Below, one piece after another: positions 1 to 7,388 of a stretch of DNA of 37,613 nucleotides. Origin of the DNA: an uncultured Acidimicrobiales bacterium (GTDB lineage Bacteria; Actinomycetota; Acidimicrobiia; Acidimicrobiales; SHLQ01); NCBI GenBank assembly GCA_938084885.1, contig CALKGG010000127.1:1-37613 (forward strand). The letters are read 5' to 3'. The position numbers and the translations under genes are program-made. The notes under the pieces were generated by a model. It saw only the letters and a list, made by a program, of their open reading frames with translations. It had not been told where the DNA came from and ran no database searches. Numbering within the stretch: the stretch's first letter is position 1; each line of letters opens with the position of its first letter.

Positions 1-2
1 AC

Positions 3-155
3 AGGCCGTCTCGGCCCGATGACACACTGTCTCGGCCCGGTGGCACTGCGTCGGAAGCGGAGCCATCGGACATCGGCGAAGGCTACAGAACGATCACATA
101 TGCAAACGAAACGCCGACGGAGACGGGTAACCTCGTCAGACCCAAGGGGCCTTAA
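3..155 (+). CDS. possible C-terminal end of an upstream gene (partial)
   Basis: A reading frame is open from the left edge to a TAA at 153-155, giving about 50 residues rich in Pro, Arg, Thr and Glu with no domain that I recognise. It begins with a short duplicated Arg-Pro-containing stretch encoded by two 21-bp direct repeats. The stop falls ten bases inside tRNA-Ala, which is uncommon and lowers confidence. It could equally be non-coding leader DNA of the tRNA. Confidence 0.22.
   Translation, partial: RPSRPDDTLSRPGGTASEAEPSDIGEGYRTITYANETPTETGNLVRPKGP
8..49. repeat. two imperfect 21-bp direct repeats
   Basis: Positions 8-28 and 29-49 are near-identical 21-bp units sharing the core GTCTCGGCCCG followed by TG and CAC. 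They are directly adjacent. They may be coding repeats at the end of an upstream gene or a small tandem duplication; the window edge prevents seeing further copies. Confidence 0.5.
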
Positions 156-218
156 CTCAGTTGGTAGAGTGCCTGCTTTGCAAGCAGGATGTCGGGAGTT
201 CGATTCTCCCAGGCTCCA
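146..218 (+). tRNA. tRNA-Ala (UGC)
   Basis: A 73-nt cloverleaf can be folded by eye. The acceptor stem GGGGCCT pairs with AGGCTCC at 211-217, with discriminator A218. The anticodon stem CCTGC/GCAGG (172-176 and 184-188) encloses the loop TTTGCAA, with anticodon TGC at 179-181. The T-arm carries the GTTCGATTC loop. No CCA is encoded. A terminator hairpin follows directly. Confidence 0.97.
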
Positions 219-240
219 CAAAAGCGTGCACTGAACGTAA

Positions 241-270
241 GGAACCCAGGCCCTTCGGTCTGGGTTCTTT
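241..270 (+). terminator. rho-independent terminator after tRNA-Ala
   Basis: An 11-bp stem (242-252 with 257-267, one G-T wobble) closes a CTTC loop and is followed by TTT. It sits 23 nt after tRNA-Ala and 25 nt before the next start codon, so it probably ends the tRNA transcript. Confidence 0.75.
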
Positions 271-291
271 GCTGTAAAGCGCTAGGTTCCA

Positions 292-1653
292 GTGATGCAC
301 CGTCCCGTCGCGCGCTCCACTGTTCGCACTAGCCCATTGTGTGTTCTCGTGCTGGCGCTTTCCCTGATCGCGACGGCTTGTGCGAGCGCAGCGGTGGTAG
401 ACGAGGCCACGCCAGCAACCGACACGTCGTCGACGACCCAGGTACTCCCCGAGACGACAACGAACGAGAGCGCTGCCGACGAGAGCGCTGCCGACGAAGA
501 CGACGCGCTCGAAGACGAGCTCCCCGGCGCATCTGAAGAGGAGAATTTCGAAGCGCTCATCGCCGAGATCGAAGCCGTCATGATCGACTGGCAAGAGCGC
601 GGCGCCATGCCTGCGGTGTCGCTGTCTGTTCGCCTGCCCGGCCGAGATCCCATCAACCTCGCCAACGGCGTGGTCGATCTGACCACCGATACCCCGGTAG
701 ACGTCGACGACTATTTCCGGATTGGTTCGATTACCAAACCCATGACCGCAGCAATCGTGCTGCAACTTGTCGACGAAGGGCTGATCGAACTCGATGAGCC
801 GGTACAGACCTATCTGCCCGGATGGCTCTCGGGGTTCGAGTACGAGAGCGAGATCACCATCCGCCAGCTCCTGAACCACACCAACGGTCTGGTCGAATAT
901 GCGCTTGCGCCGGGCTTCTATGTCGAGGCCGGTGCTCGACTCGACCAACCATTCGAGCCCGAAGAGATCACGGCGTGGCTCGCCAAACAAGATCCATTGT
1001 TCGCCCCCGGCGAGCAGTACAGCTACGAAACCGGCGGCTTCTTCTCGCTCGGCAGCGTCATCGAGACAGTTACCGGAAACAGTGCCGCAGCCGAAATGCG
1101 TGCACGTATTTTCGAACCCTCGCAGGCCGAGAACATCTACCTCACTCCCGAAGAGTTCCCTCCCGAAAACGTGGTCAACGGCTACGGCCGCGCCGAGCTG
1201 TACGTGGCTGGAACCGCACTGCTTGGCCGACCCGACGAGCTCGGGCTCACCATCAACGACGAACCCGTGGTCGACTTCCTCACCCTGCCCCAAGAAGCCA
1301 CAGCGTCTGCTGGTTGGACCGGCGGCGGCAACGAAGCGCAGCTCGAATCGGTTAGCGCAATCATGAAGGCGCTCTTTGACGGAACCATCCTCACCAACGC
1401 CCAGATTGCCGAGATGACCGCACCGACCCTCGACGTCACCTACGGGCTCGGTATCGACGCACGCGATGTTGACGGCGTGCGGGTTATCTCTCACGGCGGC
1501 GGCGTGCCTGGGTTCCGAAGCTACGGCGCCTACCTGCCAGACCATGACGTGGCGTGGGCAATGTCGACAAACCTGATTCCACTCCCCGAAGGTGCAACCC
1601 TCGACGACCTCGTCGCCGAGATGACACCGCTGCTGGTCGCTGCGGCCGGCTAG
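292..1653 (+). CDS. serine hydrolase / beta-lactamase-family lipoprotein
   Basis: A 453-aa protein of the class C beta-lactamase / D-alanyl-D-alanine carboxypeptidase / EstB esterase superfamily. The catalytic S-x-x-K is Ser146-Ile-Thr-Lys149, the Y-x-N-like element is Tyr243-Ser-Tyr245, and the third box is His401-Gly-Gly. The N-terminus is a lipoprotein signal ending in a lipobox with Cys30 (Leu-Ile-Ala-Thr-Ala-Cys), followed by an acidic Ser/Thr/Asp/Glu linker to about residue 85, so it should be anchored outside the membrane. The start is GTG at 292 with an ATG directly after it at 295; either is possible. The next gene begins 24 nt downstream, suggesting co-transcription. Substrate is unknown: peptidoglycan peptide, ester or beta-lactam are all possible for this family. 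Confidence 0.9.
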   Translation: MMHRPVARSTVRTSPLCVLVLALSLIATACASAAVVDEATPATDTSSTTQVLPETTTNESAADESAADEDDALEDELPGASEEENFEALIAEIEAVMIDWQERGAMPAVSLSVRLPGRDPINLANGVVDLTTDTPVDVDDYFRIGSITKPMTAAIVLQLVDEGLIELDEPVQTYLPGWLSGFEYESEITIRQLLNHTNGLVEYALAPGFYVEAGARLDQPFEPEEITAWLAKQDPLFAPGEQYSYETGGFFSLGSVIETVTGNSAAAEMRARIFEPSQAENIYLTPEEFPPENVVNGYGRAELYVAGTALLGRPDELGLTINDEPVVDFLTLPQEATASAGWTGGGNEAQLESVSAIMKALFDGTILTNAQIAEMTAPTLDVTYGLGIDARDVDGVRVISHGGGVPGFRSYGAYLPDHDVAWAMSTNLIPLPEGATLDDLVAEMTPLLVAAAG

Positions 1654-1677
1654 CGGCACAGCGTCGATTCGAGACTC

Positions 1678-2922
1678 ATGATTCCTAACCTGCCAGCTTT
1701 GCCGACCCGTCGACTCGCCGTGCGCGTCTCGCCCGATGCCCTCCGGCAGGTCCGGGGCGGCCACCCCTGGATCTACGACAAAGCCATCGTGTCCAACTCC
1801 AATGCTGCCGCTCCCGCAGGATCGCTGGCGGTCATCTTTGACTCCGACCGCAACTTCGCGGCGATTGGATTGTGGGATCCGCAGTCGCCCATCCGAATTC
1901 GGGTGCTTCACGTCGGCAAGCCAACGCAGATCGACGACGCGTTCTGGCTTGACGTGGTGCGCGTTGCGGTTGCGAAACGGGCCTCGCTTGCCGCTACGGG
2001 GACGACTGGTTGGCGGGTGTTGCACGGCGAGAACGACGGCATGTCCGGACTCATTGTCGACCGCTACGATTCGACACTGGTGTGTAAGGTCTATTCGGAG
2101 TGTTGGCTTCCGCACCTCAACCAGGTGCTGGCTGCACTGCGAGAGATCAACAAACCGTCGCGGGTCGTCCTTCGTCTCGGACGGCTAGCCGCAGCGTCCA
2201 GCGCCGTGCGCGATGCCCATCTGACCGACGGCGAAGTAGTCTTCGGCGAGCCGGTCGATCGTCCGGTGCCGTTTCTTGAGAACGGGCTTTCGTTCAACGC
2301 CGACGTGCTCCATGGACAAAAGACTGGCCACTTTCTCGACCAACGAGACAACCGCCAGCACATTCGCGAGCACATCGCTGCTCTCGCCAACCCCAACATC
2401 TCGGTGCTTGATGTGTTCTCGTGCACGGGTGGGTTCTCGGTGTACGCAGCAGCCGGGGGAGCGTCCCTTGTGCACTCGGTCGACATTGCTCGTCCCGCCA
2501 TCGACACGGCCAAGGCCAACATGGCGCTCAACAAACGGGTCGTCTCGTCAACCACACATACGACGACCGTCGGCGATGCATTCGAAGTGATGGCCCAACT
2601 CGGTGCACAGGGGCAGACCTTCGACGTGGTCGTTGTCGACCCGCCATCATTTGCCTCGAACGCCAGCGAGCGCGACGGGGCAATGCGCGCCTACCGCAAG
2701 CTCGCCGACCTCGCGACCAGACTCGTTGCACCCGGCGGACATCTGCTGCAGGCGTCATGCTCGTCTCGCGTCACCGAGGACGACCTCGTGGCGACCGTGA
2801 AAGCCGCGGTCCGAACGCACGGCCGGACCGCCACTCGCGAGCAGGTCTTTGGTCATGGCATCGATCATCCGGTCGAGTTTGCCCAAGGGCGCTATCTCAA
2901 GGCCATCGCTCTCGATCTGTAA
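1678..2922 (+). CDS. rlmI: class I SAM-dependent rRNA methyltransferase, RlmI-like
   Basis: A 414-aa protein matching the layout of the 23S rRNA m5C1962 methyltransferase RlmI (E. coli about 396 aa). A PUA-type RNA-binding region at about residues 12-85 contains the typical Gly-x-Pro-Trp segment. It is followed by a linker and a Rossmann methyltransferase domain. The SAM-binding motif is Asp-Val-Phe-Ser-Cys-Thr-Gly-Gly-Phe, motif IV is Val-Val-Asp-Pro-Pro-Ser-Phe, and the likely catalytic Cys361 lies in Ala-Ser-Cys-Ser. It acts in the cytoplasm on ribosomal RNA. The gene lies 24 nt after the serine hydrolase and ends 6 nt before the convergent Rieske/GltS gene. The family call is firm; the exact target base is inferred from homology. 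Confidence 0.88.
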   Translation: MIPNLPALPTRRLAVRVSPDALRQVRGGHPWIYDKAIVSNSNAAAPAGSLAVIFDSDRNFAAIGLWDPQSPIRIRVLHVGKPTQIDDAFWLDVVRVAVAKRASLAATGTTGWRVLHGENDGMSGLIVDRYDSTLVCKVYSECWLPHLNQVLAALREINKPSRVVLRLGRLAAASSAVRDAHLTDGEVVFGEPVDRPVPFLENGLSFNADVLHGQKTGHFLDQRDNRQHIREHIAALANPNISVLDVFSCTGGFSVYAAAGGASLVHSVDIARPAIDTAKANMALNKRVVSSTTHTTTVGDAFEVMAQLGAQGQTFDVVVVDPPSFASNASERDGAMRAYRKLADLATRLVAPGGHLLQASCSSRVTEDDLVATVKAAVRTHGRTATREQVFGHGIDHPVEFAQGRYLKAIALDL

Positions 2923-2926
2923 CGAC

Positions 2927-2952
2927 GCCTACGGGTTGACCCCGCCGTAGGC
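2927..2952. terminator. candidate hairpin between convergent genes
   Basis: A perfect 8-bp inverted repeat GCCTACGG/CCGTAGGC with a 10-nt loop spans the 6-nt gap between the rlmI-like stop and the convergent GltS-like stop. There is no T-tract and one arm is coding, so a terminator role is only a suggestion. Confidence 0.3.
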
Positions 2953-4539
2953 AATGCCAGCCAGATGCGACAGGTCACGGTCAAAGGTGGTGAGGTCGCG
3001 CAGTTCGAAAGCGTCGAGACTGCTGTGGCCGCATGCCCGAGCCAGAACCGTCATCAACTCGACCGACGCGTCGAACCACCGAGCCAGACGTTCTGCTGCG
3101 TCGTCGACGACGATCCTCGAGATCAGGTTTTCTTTCTGCGTGGCGATGCCGACCGGACAGTTGTCCGAGCTACACGCTCGCATGCCAATACACCCAATGG
3201 CTTGCATGGGTGCGTTCGACAACGCAATGGCATCGGCGCCGAGTGCGAGGGCCTTCACGAAGTCGGTGTGGGTGCGGAGTCCGCCTGTCGCGATGAGCGT
3301 CACGTTCGCGCCGACAGAGTCCAGGTGTCGCCGTGCCCGAGCAAGCGCCGGAATTGTTGGCACTGAAATGTGATCTCGGAAGACCGAGGGTGCGGCTCCG
3401 GTGCCGCCGCCCCGTCCATCGAGAATGACGTAGTCGACGCCGATCTCGATTGCGGCGTCGAGGTCGGCTTCGATGTGTTGGGCCGAAAGCTTGGCGCCGA
3501 TCGGGATGCCTCCAGATACCTCGCGTACCTGCGCTGCTACCTCGCGATAGTCCTCAACGGTTACGAGGTCGGGGAACGTCGCCGGAGAAATGGCGTCCTG
3601 GCCCTCATCTAACTCGCGTACGACGGCGATCTTTCCCTTGACCTTTTTCCCTGGCAGGTGGCCGCCGGTCCCGGTCTTTGCGCCCTGGCCAAACTTGAAA
3701 TGAAAGGCAGCTACATCGGCGACCTTGTCGAGACTCCAGCCGAAGCGGCCGCTTGCGAGCTCGTAGAAGTATCGGCTGTTCTCTGCCCGCTCTTCTGGCA
3801 ACATGCCGCCCTCGCCCGAACAGATAGCGGTTCCGGCGAGTTCAGCGCCGCGAGCGAGCGATACCTTGGCGGGCTCGCTCAACGCCCCGAAGCTCATGTC
3901 GCTCACAAATAGCGGGATTGTTAACTCGACGGGCTTGGCCGCGTTCGGGCCGATGATCGTGCTCGTGGCCACGGGGGCCTCGTCGAGCAACGGACGACGA
4001 GCGAGTTGGGCGGTGACGATCTGTATGTCGTCCCACTTGGGAAGCAGCTCACGCGACACGCCCATCGACGTCACCGGGCCGTGATGGCCCATGGTAGAAA
4101 GGCCCTCGTTTGCGAGCTTGCCGATGAGTGCAACATGGGGCTCGTCGGGTGTTCCGTGGGAGTCCTGGTAGCGGCCTTGGTAGGCGGAGTAGTCATATGC
4201 GGCCTGGGGGTTCTCAACCTCCCATGCGGCGATTTCATCGGCATCGACGAAGAGCTGTCCGTCTTCGACCCACGAGCTGAACTTATGCAGTTTCTCTTCG
4301 TTGTTGTAACTGCTGATACCGGTCCGGAATCCGTAGTCCCAGCCATGAACCCCGCAAATGATGTCTTCACCAGAGATATGCCCATCGGCCATGAGCACGC
4401 CGCGGTGTTGGCAGCGGCCATACATCACCGAATGGTTGTCGTCGAAGCGCACAATGACCAGCTCGACGCCGGCCACGAAAGCTCCGACCGGATGACGGTC
4501 CGGTACAGCGGCCCACTCAGCAATACCCGTTGGTTGCAT
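2929..4539 (-). CDS. Rieske [2Fe-2S] domain fused to FMN-binding glutamate synthase-like domain
   Basis: A 536-aa fusion protein. Residues 5-100 form a Rieske domain with both ligand pairs visible: Cys43-x-His45 and Cys62-x2-His65. From about residue 150 the protein matches the FMN-binding (beta/alpha)8 barrel of glutamate synthase, ending with the 3Fe-4S cluster pattern Cys-x5-Cys-x4-Cys followed by Pro-Val-Gly. There is no glutaminase domain and no separate small subunit next to it. A ferredoxin-like electron path from the Rieske cluster to FMN is a reasonable inference. The real substrate is not shown, and it need not be 2-oxoglutarate. The ATG at 4539 has a good GGGAG ribosome-binding site 8-9 nt upstream. 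It is transcribed divergently from the DUF3048 gene across 127 nt. Confidence 0.85.
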   Translation of the reverse strand: MQPTGIAEWAAVPDRHPVGAFVAGVELVIVRFDDNHSVMYGRCQHRGVLMADGHISGEDIICGVHGWDYGFRTGISSYNNEEKLHKFSSWVEDGQLFVDADEIAAWEVENPQAAYDYSAYQGRYQDSHGTPDEPHVALIGKLANEGLSTMGHHGPVTSMGVSRELLPKWDDIQIVTAQLARRPLLDEAPVATSTIIGPNAAKPVELTIPLFVSDMSFGALSEPAKVSLARGAELAGTAICSGEGGMLPEERAENSRYFYELASGRFGWSLDKVADVAAFHFKFGQGAKTGTGGHLPGKKVKGKIAVVRELDEGQDAISPATFPDLVTVEDYREVAAQVREVSGGIPIGAKLSAQHIEADLDAAIEIGVDYVILDGRGGGTGAAPSVFRDHISVPTIPALARARRHLDSVGANVTLIATGGLRTHTDFVKALALGADAIALSNAPMQAIGCIGMRACSSDNCPVGIATQKENLISRIVVDDAAERLARWFDASVELMTVLARACGHSSLDAFELRDLTTFDRDLSHLAGIAYGGVNP

Positions 4540-4666
4540 GTCACTTCTCCCTTATTGGATATGCCGTTCCTCGACAGTACGACAGCCCCAGACGTTCATA
4601 CTGCCAGAACCTAGATGCGTGCTGTGGGTTGGCTTGGTTCTTGCATGCGAAGGTCGATAGGTTCAT

Positions 4667-6004
4667 ATGTGTTCGTCAACCGAGCAGGCGGAGACGTCGA
4701 GCAAGCGTGCAAACTTCATGAAGATCGCAGCAGTACCGGCAGTCTTGGCGATCACGATGGTCGTGGTGCTGATCACGTTCGTCGGCGGCGACAACGACGA
4801 TGTCTCAACCGCCTCAGCAACGGCATCCTCGACAACGACTGCGCCTGCCATTGCGTTGGTGGACGAAGTCGAGAGCGACTCGACCAATGCCTTGCCAACG
4901 CCAGCAACAGGCGTCATCGCCGAAGTGGAGATCAGCGATTATCCGTTCGCAAACGGTCGCTTGATCACTCCCGAGCTCCAGGAGGAGGCCGCCATTGCCC
5001 GGGCGGAGGCTGTGGCGATACGAACCGATGCCGCCGACGCAGAGGCGGCCGCTCCAACTGTTCTGAACGCTCCGTCGCCGGCAGCGCAACCAATCACGAT
5101 TTCCTCACCGCCGTGTGGATCGCTGAACGCCGCGACGAATCGAACAGCGCCATTCACTGGCGTGACCGCAGCAATTCCGTCGGGACTGCCCGCAGTTGTC
5201 GTGAAGGTCTCGAACAACAGCTCGGCAAGTCGTGCGGCCCTGATTGGGCTCGACCAGGCTGACATCGTTTTCGAAGAACGTATCGAAGCGTCGGCCACAC
5301 GGTTCTTCTCGGTGTTTCACTCGTCGCTTCCGCCAAATGTTGGGCCAGTGCGTTCTGGGCGCACGACCGACATCCAACTCACCGAGAATCTCAACAACCC
5401 GATCTTTGGCTACTCGGGAAGCAACCAAGGCATTGCCCGCCAGATCAACTTTGCGGCGAGCAACGGTCTGCTCACGCCATTCCCCAACACCGATCGTTCG
5501 CCGTTCGTCCGAGATGGCCGCTTCCGAGCACCCGACAACCTTTTTGTGAGTCCTGCTGGCCTCGGGGCCTGCGGTGGCGGTAGCCCCACGGCGATCTTTC
5601 GGTACGGGCCGAACAACTCGACAACTGCGCGGTCGGCATCGACCGTATCGTTCAGCGCTCGCTCGTCATATCGCTTCGACTGGAACGGTTCGACCTGGAC
5701 CCGTTCGCAGAGCGGCAGCCAACACGTCACACGCGACGGCGCAGCACTCGCGCCGGAGAACGTCGTCGTCCTCTTCGTTCCCTATACCCAAAGCCAAATC
5801 GACGCGAATTCCGTCGACGCAGTGACGGTTGGTTCGGGTGAGGCGTGGGTTTTGCGAGATGGAACGATTACCACCGGCGGGTATACGCGTGCTCGTGGGC
5901 ACGATCCGTACACGCTCACCGATGGCAATGGTTCGTCGATCAATCTTGCACCAGGTCAAACCTGGGTTGTGCTCGCTCCGGCCGGGACGGCCAGCTTCGG
6001 CTGA
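4667..6004 (+). CDS. membrane-anchored DUF3048 (YerB-like) protein
   Basis: A 445-aa protein with one N-terminal membrane segment (about residues 18-40) and a low-complexity Thr/Ala/Glu stretch to about residue 130. The two-part DUF3048/YerB fold follows. The recognisable signature is the segment with Asp-Ile-Val-Phe-Glu-Glu, Thr-Arg-Phe-Phe-Ser-Val-Phe-His-Ser, and Val-Gly-Pro-Val-Arg-Ser-Gly-Arg, all strongly conserved in this family. The C-terminal part has the second conserved half ending in Gly-Gln-Thr-Trp-Val-Val. Members are extracytoplasmic and often lipoproteins in Firmicutes and Actinobacteria; no biochemical role is established that I can name. It ends 18 nt before the convergent SDR gene. 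Confidence 0.85.
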   Translation: MCSSTEQAETSSKRANFMKIAAVPAVLAITMVVVLITFVGGDNDDVSTASATASSTTTAPAIALVDEVESDSTNALPTPATGVIAEVEISDYPFANGRLITPELQEEAAIARAEAVAIRTDAADAEAAAPTVLNAPSPAAQPITISSPPCGSLNAATNRTAPFTGVTAAIPSGLPAVVVKVSNNSSASRAALIGLDQADIVFEERIEASATRFFSVFHSSLPPNVGPVRSGRTTDIQLTENLNNPIFGYSGSNQGIARQINFAASNGLLTPFPNTDRSPFVRDGRFRAPDNLFVSPAGLGACGGGSPTAIFRYGPNNSTTARSASTVSFSARSSYRFDWNGSTWTRSQSGSQHVTRDGAALAPENVVVLFVPYTQSQIDANSVDAVTVGSGEAWVLRDGTITTGGYTRARGHDPYTLTDGNGSSINLAPGQTWVVLAPAGTASFG

Positions 6005-6022
6005 CCCAACCACAGTGCAGGG

Positions 6023-6946
6023 CTAGCTCGGACGGCCGTTGCCGCCTTGTGGCTTACCGAACATGTTCGAGTTCAGACGAGCTTCGCTGCAGATCTTGTT
6101 CATGACGTCGCCGAGCGCTCCGGGGTCATCGGTCTGAGATCCGTTGGGGCCAAGAACCCAACCCTCGGCCACGCCGACACGATCGCCCACAACATCAAAG
6201 ACGCGTCCGGTGATGCCCGACGCCTCTGGCGATGCAAGCCACGTGGCCACGTTTGCGATCCAACGAGGGTCCATGGCGCCCTTCTGCTCGTCGGTGAAAT
6301 CGGAGAAGCCGGGAAGGTTCTCGGTCATGCGGGTGAAGGCAGCCGGGGCAATGGCATTGACGGTCACGCCATAGTTGGCGAGTTCCATGGCGACGATTGT
6401 CGTGAAGGACGCAATGCCAGCCTTGGCTGCGCCATAGTTCGATTGGCCGACGTTTCCATAGATGCCCGACGGTGACGATGTGTTGATGATGCGGGCGTCT
6501 GGCTGGTTGCCAGCCTTGCTCTGTTCACGCCAGTACTTTGCTGCGTGGCTCGTTGGGTTGAAGGTGCCTTTCAGGTGCACTGCAATGACCGCGTCCCAGT
6601 CGGACTCTTCCATTTTGAAGATCATCCGATCGCGCAAGATTCCTGCGTTGTTGATGAGGATGTCGAGGCCGCCGAAGGTTTCGATCGCCTGGTCGATCAT
6701 GGCCTTGGATTCGTCGTAGTTGGCCACGTTTGCGCCATTGACGACCGCTTCGCCGCCGAGGGCGATGATCTCGTCGACAACGGTTTGTGCGGGGGAGAGT
6801 TCTCCGCCCTCACCGCTGAGGTCGCCGCCGAGGTCGTTGACCACGATCTTTGCTCCGTGGCTTGCTAGCGACAGTGCATGTTCGCGGCCAATGCCTCGGC
6901 CAGCTCCGGTAATGACCGCGACGCGACCTTCAACAAGTTTGCTCAT
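6023..6946 (-). CDS. SDR-family 3-hydroxyacyl-CoA dehydrogenase-like oxidoreductase
   Basis: A 307-aa classical short-chain dehydrogenase. The NAD(P)-binding Gly14-x-Gly16-x3-Gly20 region is Thr-Gly-Ala-Gly-Arg-Gly-Ile-Gly, the structural Asn-Asn-Ala-Gly is at 99-102, and the catalytic set is Ser158, Tyr171 and Lys175. The insert after strand 2 (Asn-Asp-Leu-Gly-Gly then a Gly/Ser/Glu-rich loop) and the motif Gly-Ile-Leu-Arg-Asp-Arg are typical of the dehydrogenase domain of peroxisomal multifunctional enzyme type 2 (HSD17B4). This suggests a (3R)-hydroxyacyl-CoA substrate in lipid or steroid breakdown. The ATG has a GAGGAG ribosome-binding site. It could share a transcript with the small gene 83 nt upstream, but the gap also allows its own promoter. 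Confidence 0.87.
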   Translation of the reverse strand: MSKLVEGRVAVITGAGRGIGREHALSLASHGAKIVVNDLGGDLSGEGGELSPAQTVVDEIIALGGEAVVNGANVANYDESKAMIDQAIETFGGLDILINNAGILRDRMIFKMEESDWDAVIAVHLKGTFNPTSHAAKYWREQSKAGNQPDARIINTSSPSGIYGNVGQSNYGAAKAGIASFTTIVAMELANYGVTVNAIAPAAFTRMTENLPGFSDFTDEQKGAMDPRWIANVATWLASPEASGITGRVFDVVGDRVGVAEGWVLGPNGSQTDDPGALGDVMNKICSEARLNSNMFGKPQGGNGRPS

Positions 6947-7029
6947 GGGTGGTTCTCCTCGGACTCAGATCTTCCTAGACCCTGTCATGTTACCGCCGGG
7001 TAGCGAAAGGCGAGATGGTTGCGTCGTCG

Positions 7030-7368
7030 CTACTGGTGGAGCACACCGGCGAGGTGGTCGAGGGATCGTCGGCAAGCATCGAGCGGTGGAAGCGGAGAAT
7101 CTGTAGCCGACTTCTCGATGCTGTTGAGTAGCGGCCGAAGCACGCCGATGGTCGATTGTGCCATCGCCCGCAACCGTTGGGTGAGCGGTTTGCTCTCAAG
7201 GTCGGTGTGCACCTGTTTGAGGACCGCCAGTTGACTCTCGACGACGATGAGCACTCCGCGGCGCGGTACGACCCCAGATGCGCCGATTGCATCGAGGAGA
7301 TCTTCGACCTCGAGAATGACTGAGCGTACAGACAACTGGAAACGCTCGGTCTCAGACACCTCGCACAT
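7030..7368 (-). CDS. small predicted helical protein, unknown function
   Basis: A 112-aa product, mostly helical by composition, with no recognised domain, signal or membrane segment. The reading frame has the GC-rich third positions of its neighbours, which supports it being real. It starts only 20 nt after the prfC stop on the same strand, so it is probably the last gene of the xseA-xseB-polyprenyl synthase-prfC cluster. No strong ribosome-binding site is visible, so translation may depend on coupling. Confidence 0.6.
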   Translation of the reverse strand: MCEVSETERFQLSVRSVILEVEDLLDAIGASGVVPRRGVLIVVESQLAVLKQVHTDLESKPLTQRLRAMAQSTIGVLRPLLNSIEKSATDSPLPPLDACRRSLDHLAGVLHQ

Positions 7369-7388
7369 CGATTGGCTCGATCTCTTGC

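Noticed and set aside
157..2115. A 652-codon open frame on the minus strand across tRNA-Ala, the serine hydrolase and rlmI
   Set aside because: It is antisense to two genes with complete catalytic motifs and to a tRNA. Its product is low-complexity in His, Gly and Arg with no domain, as expected for the shadow of GC-rich genes.
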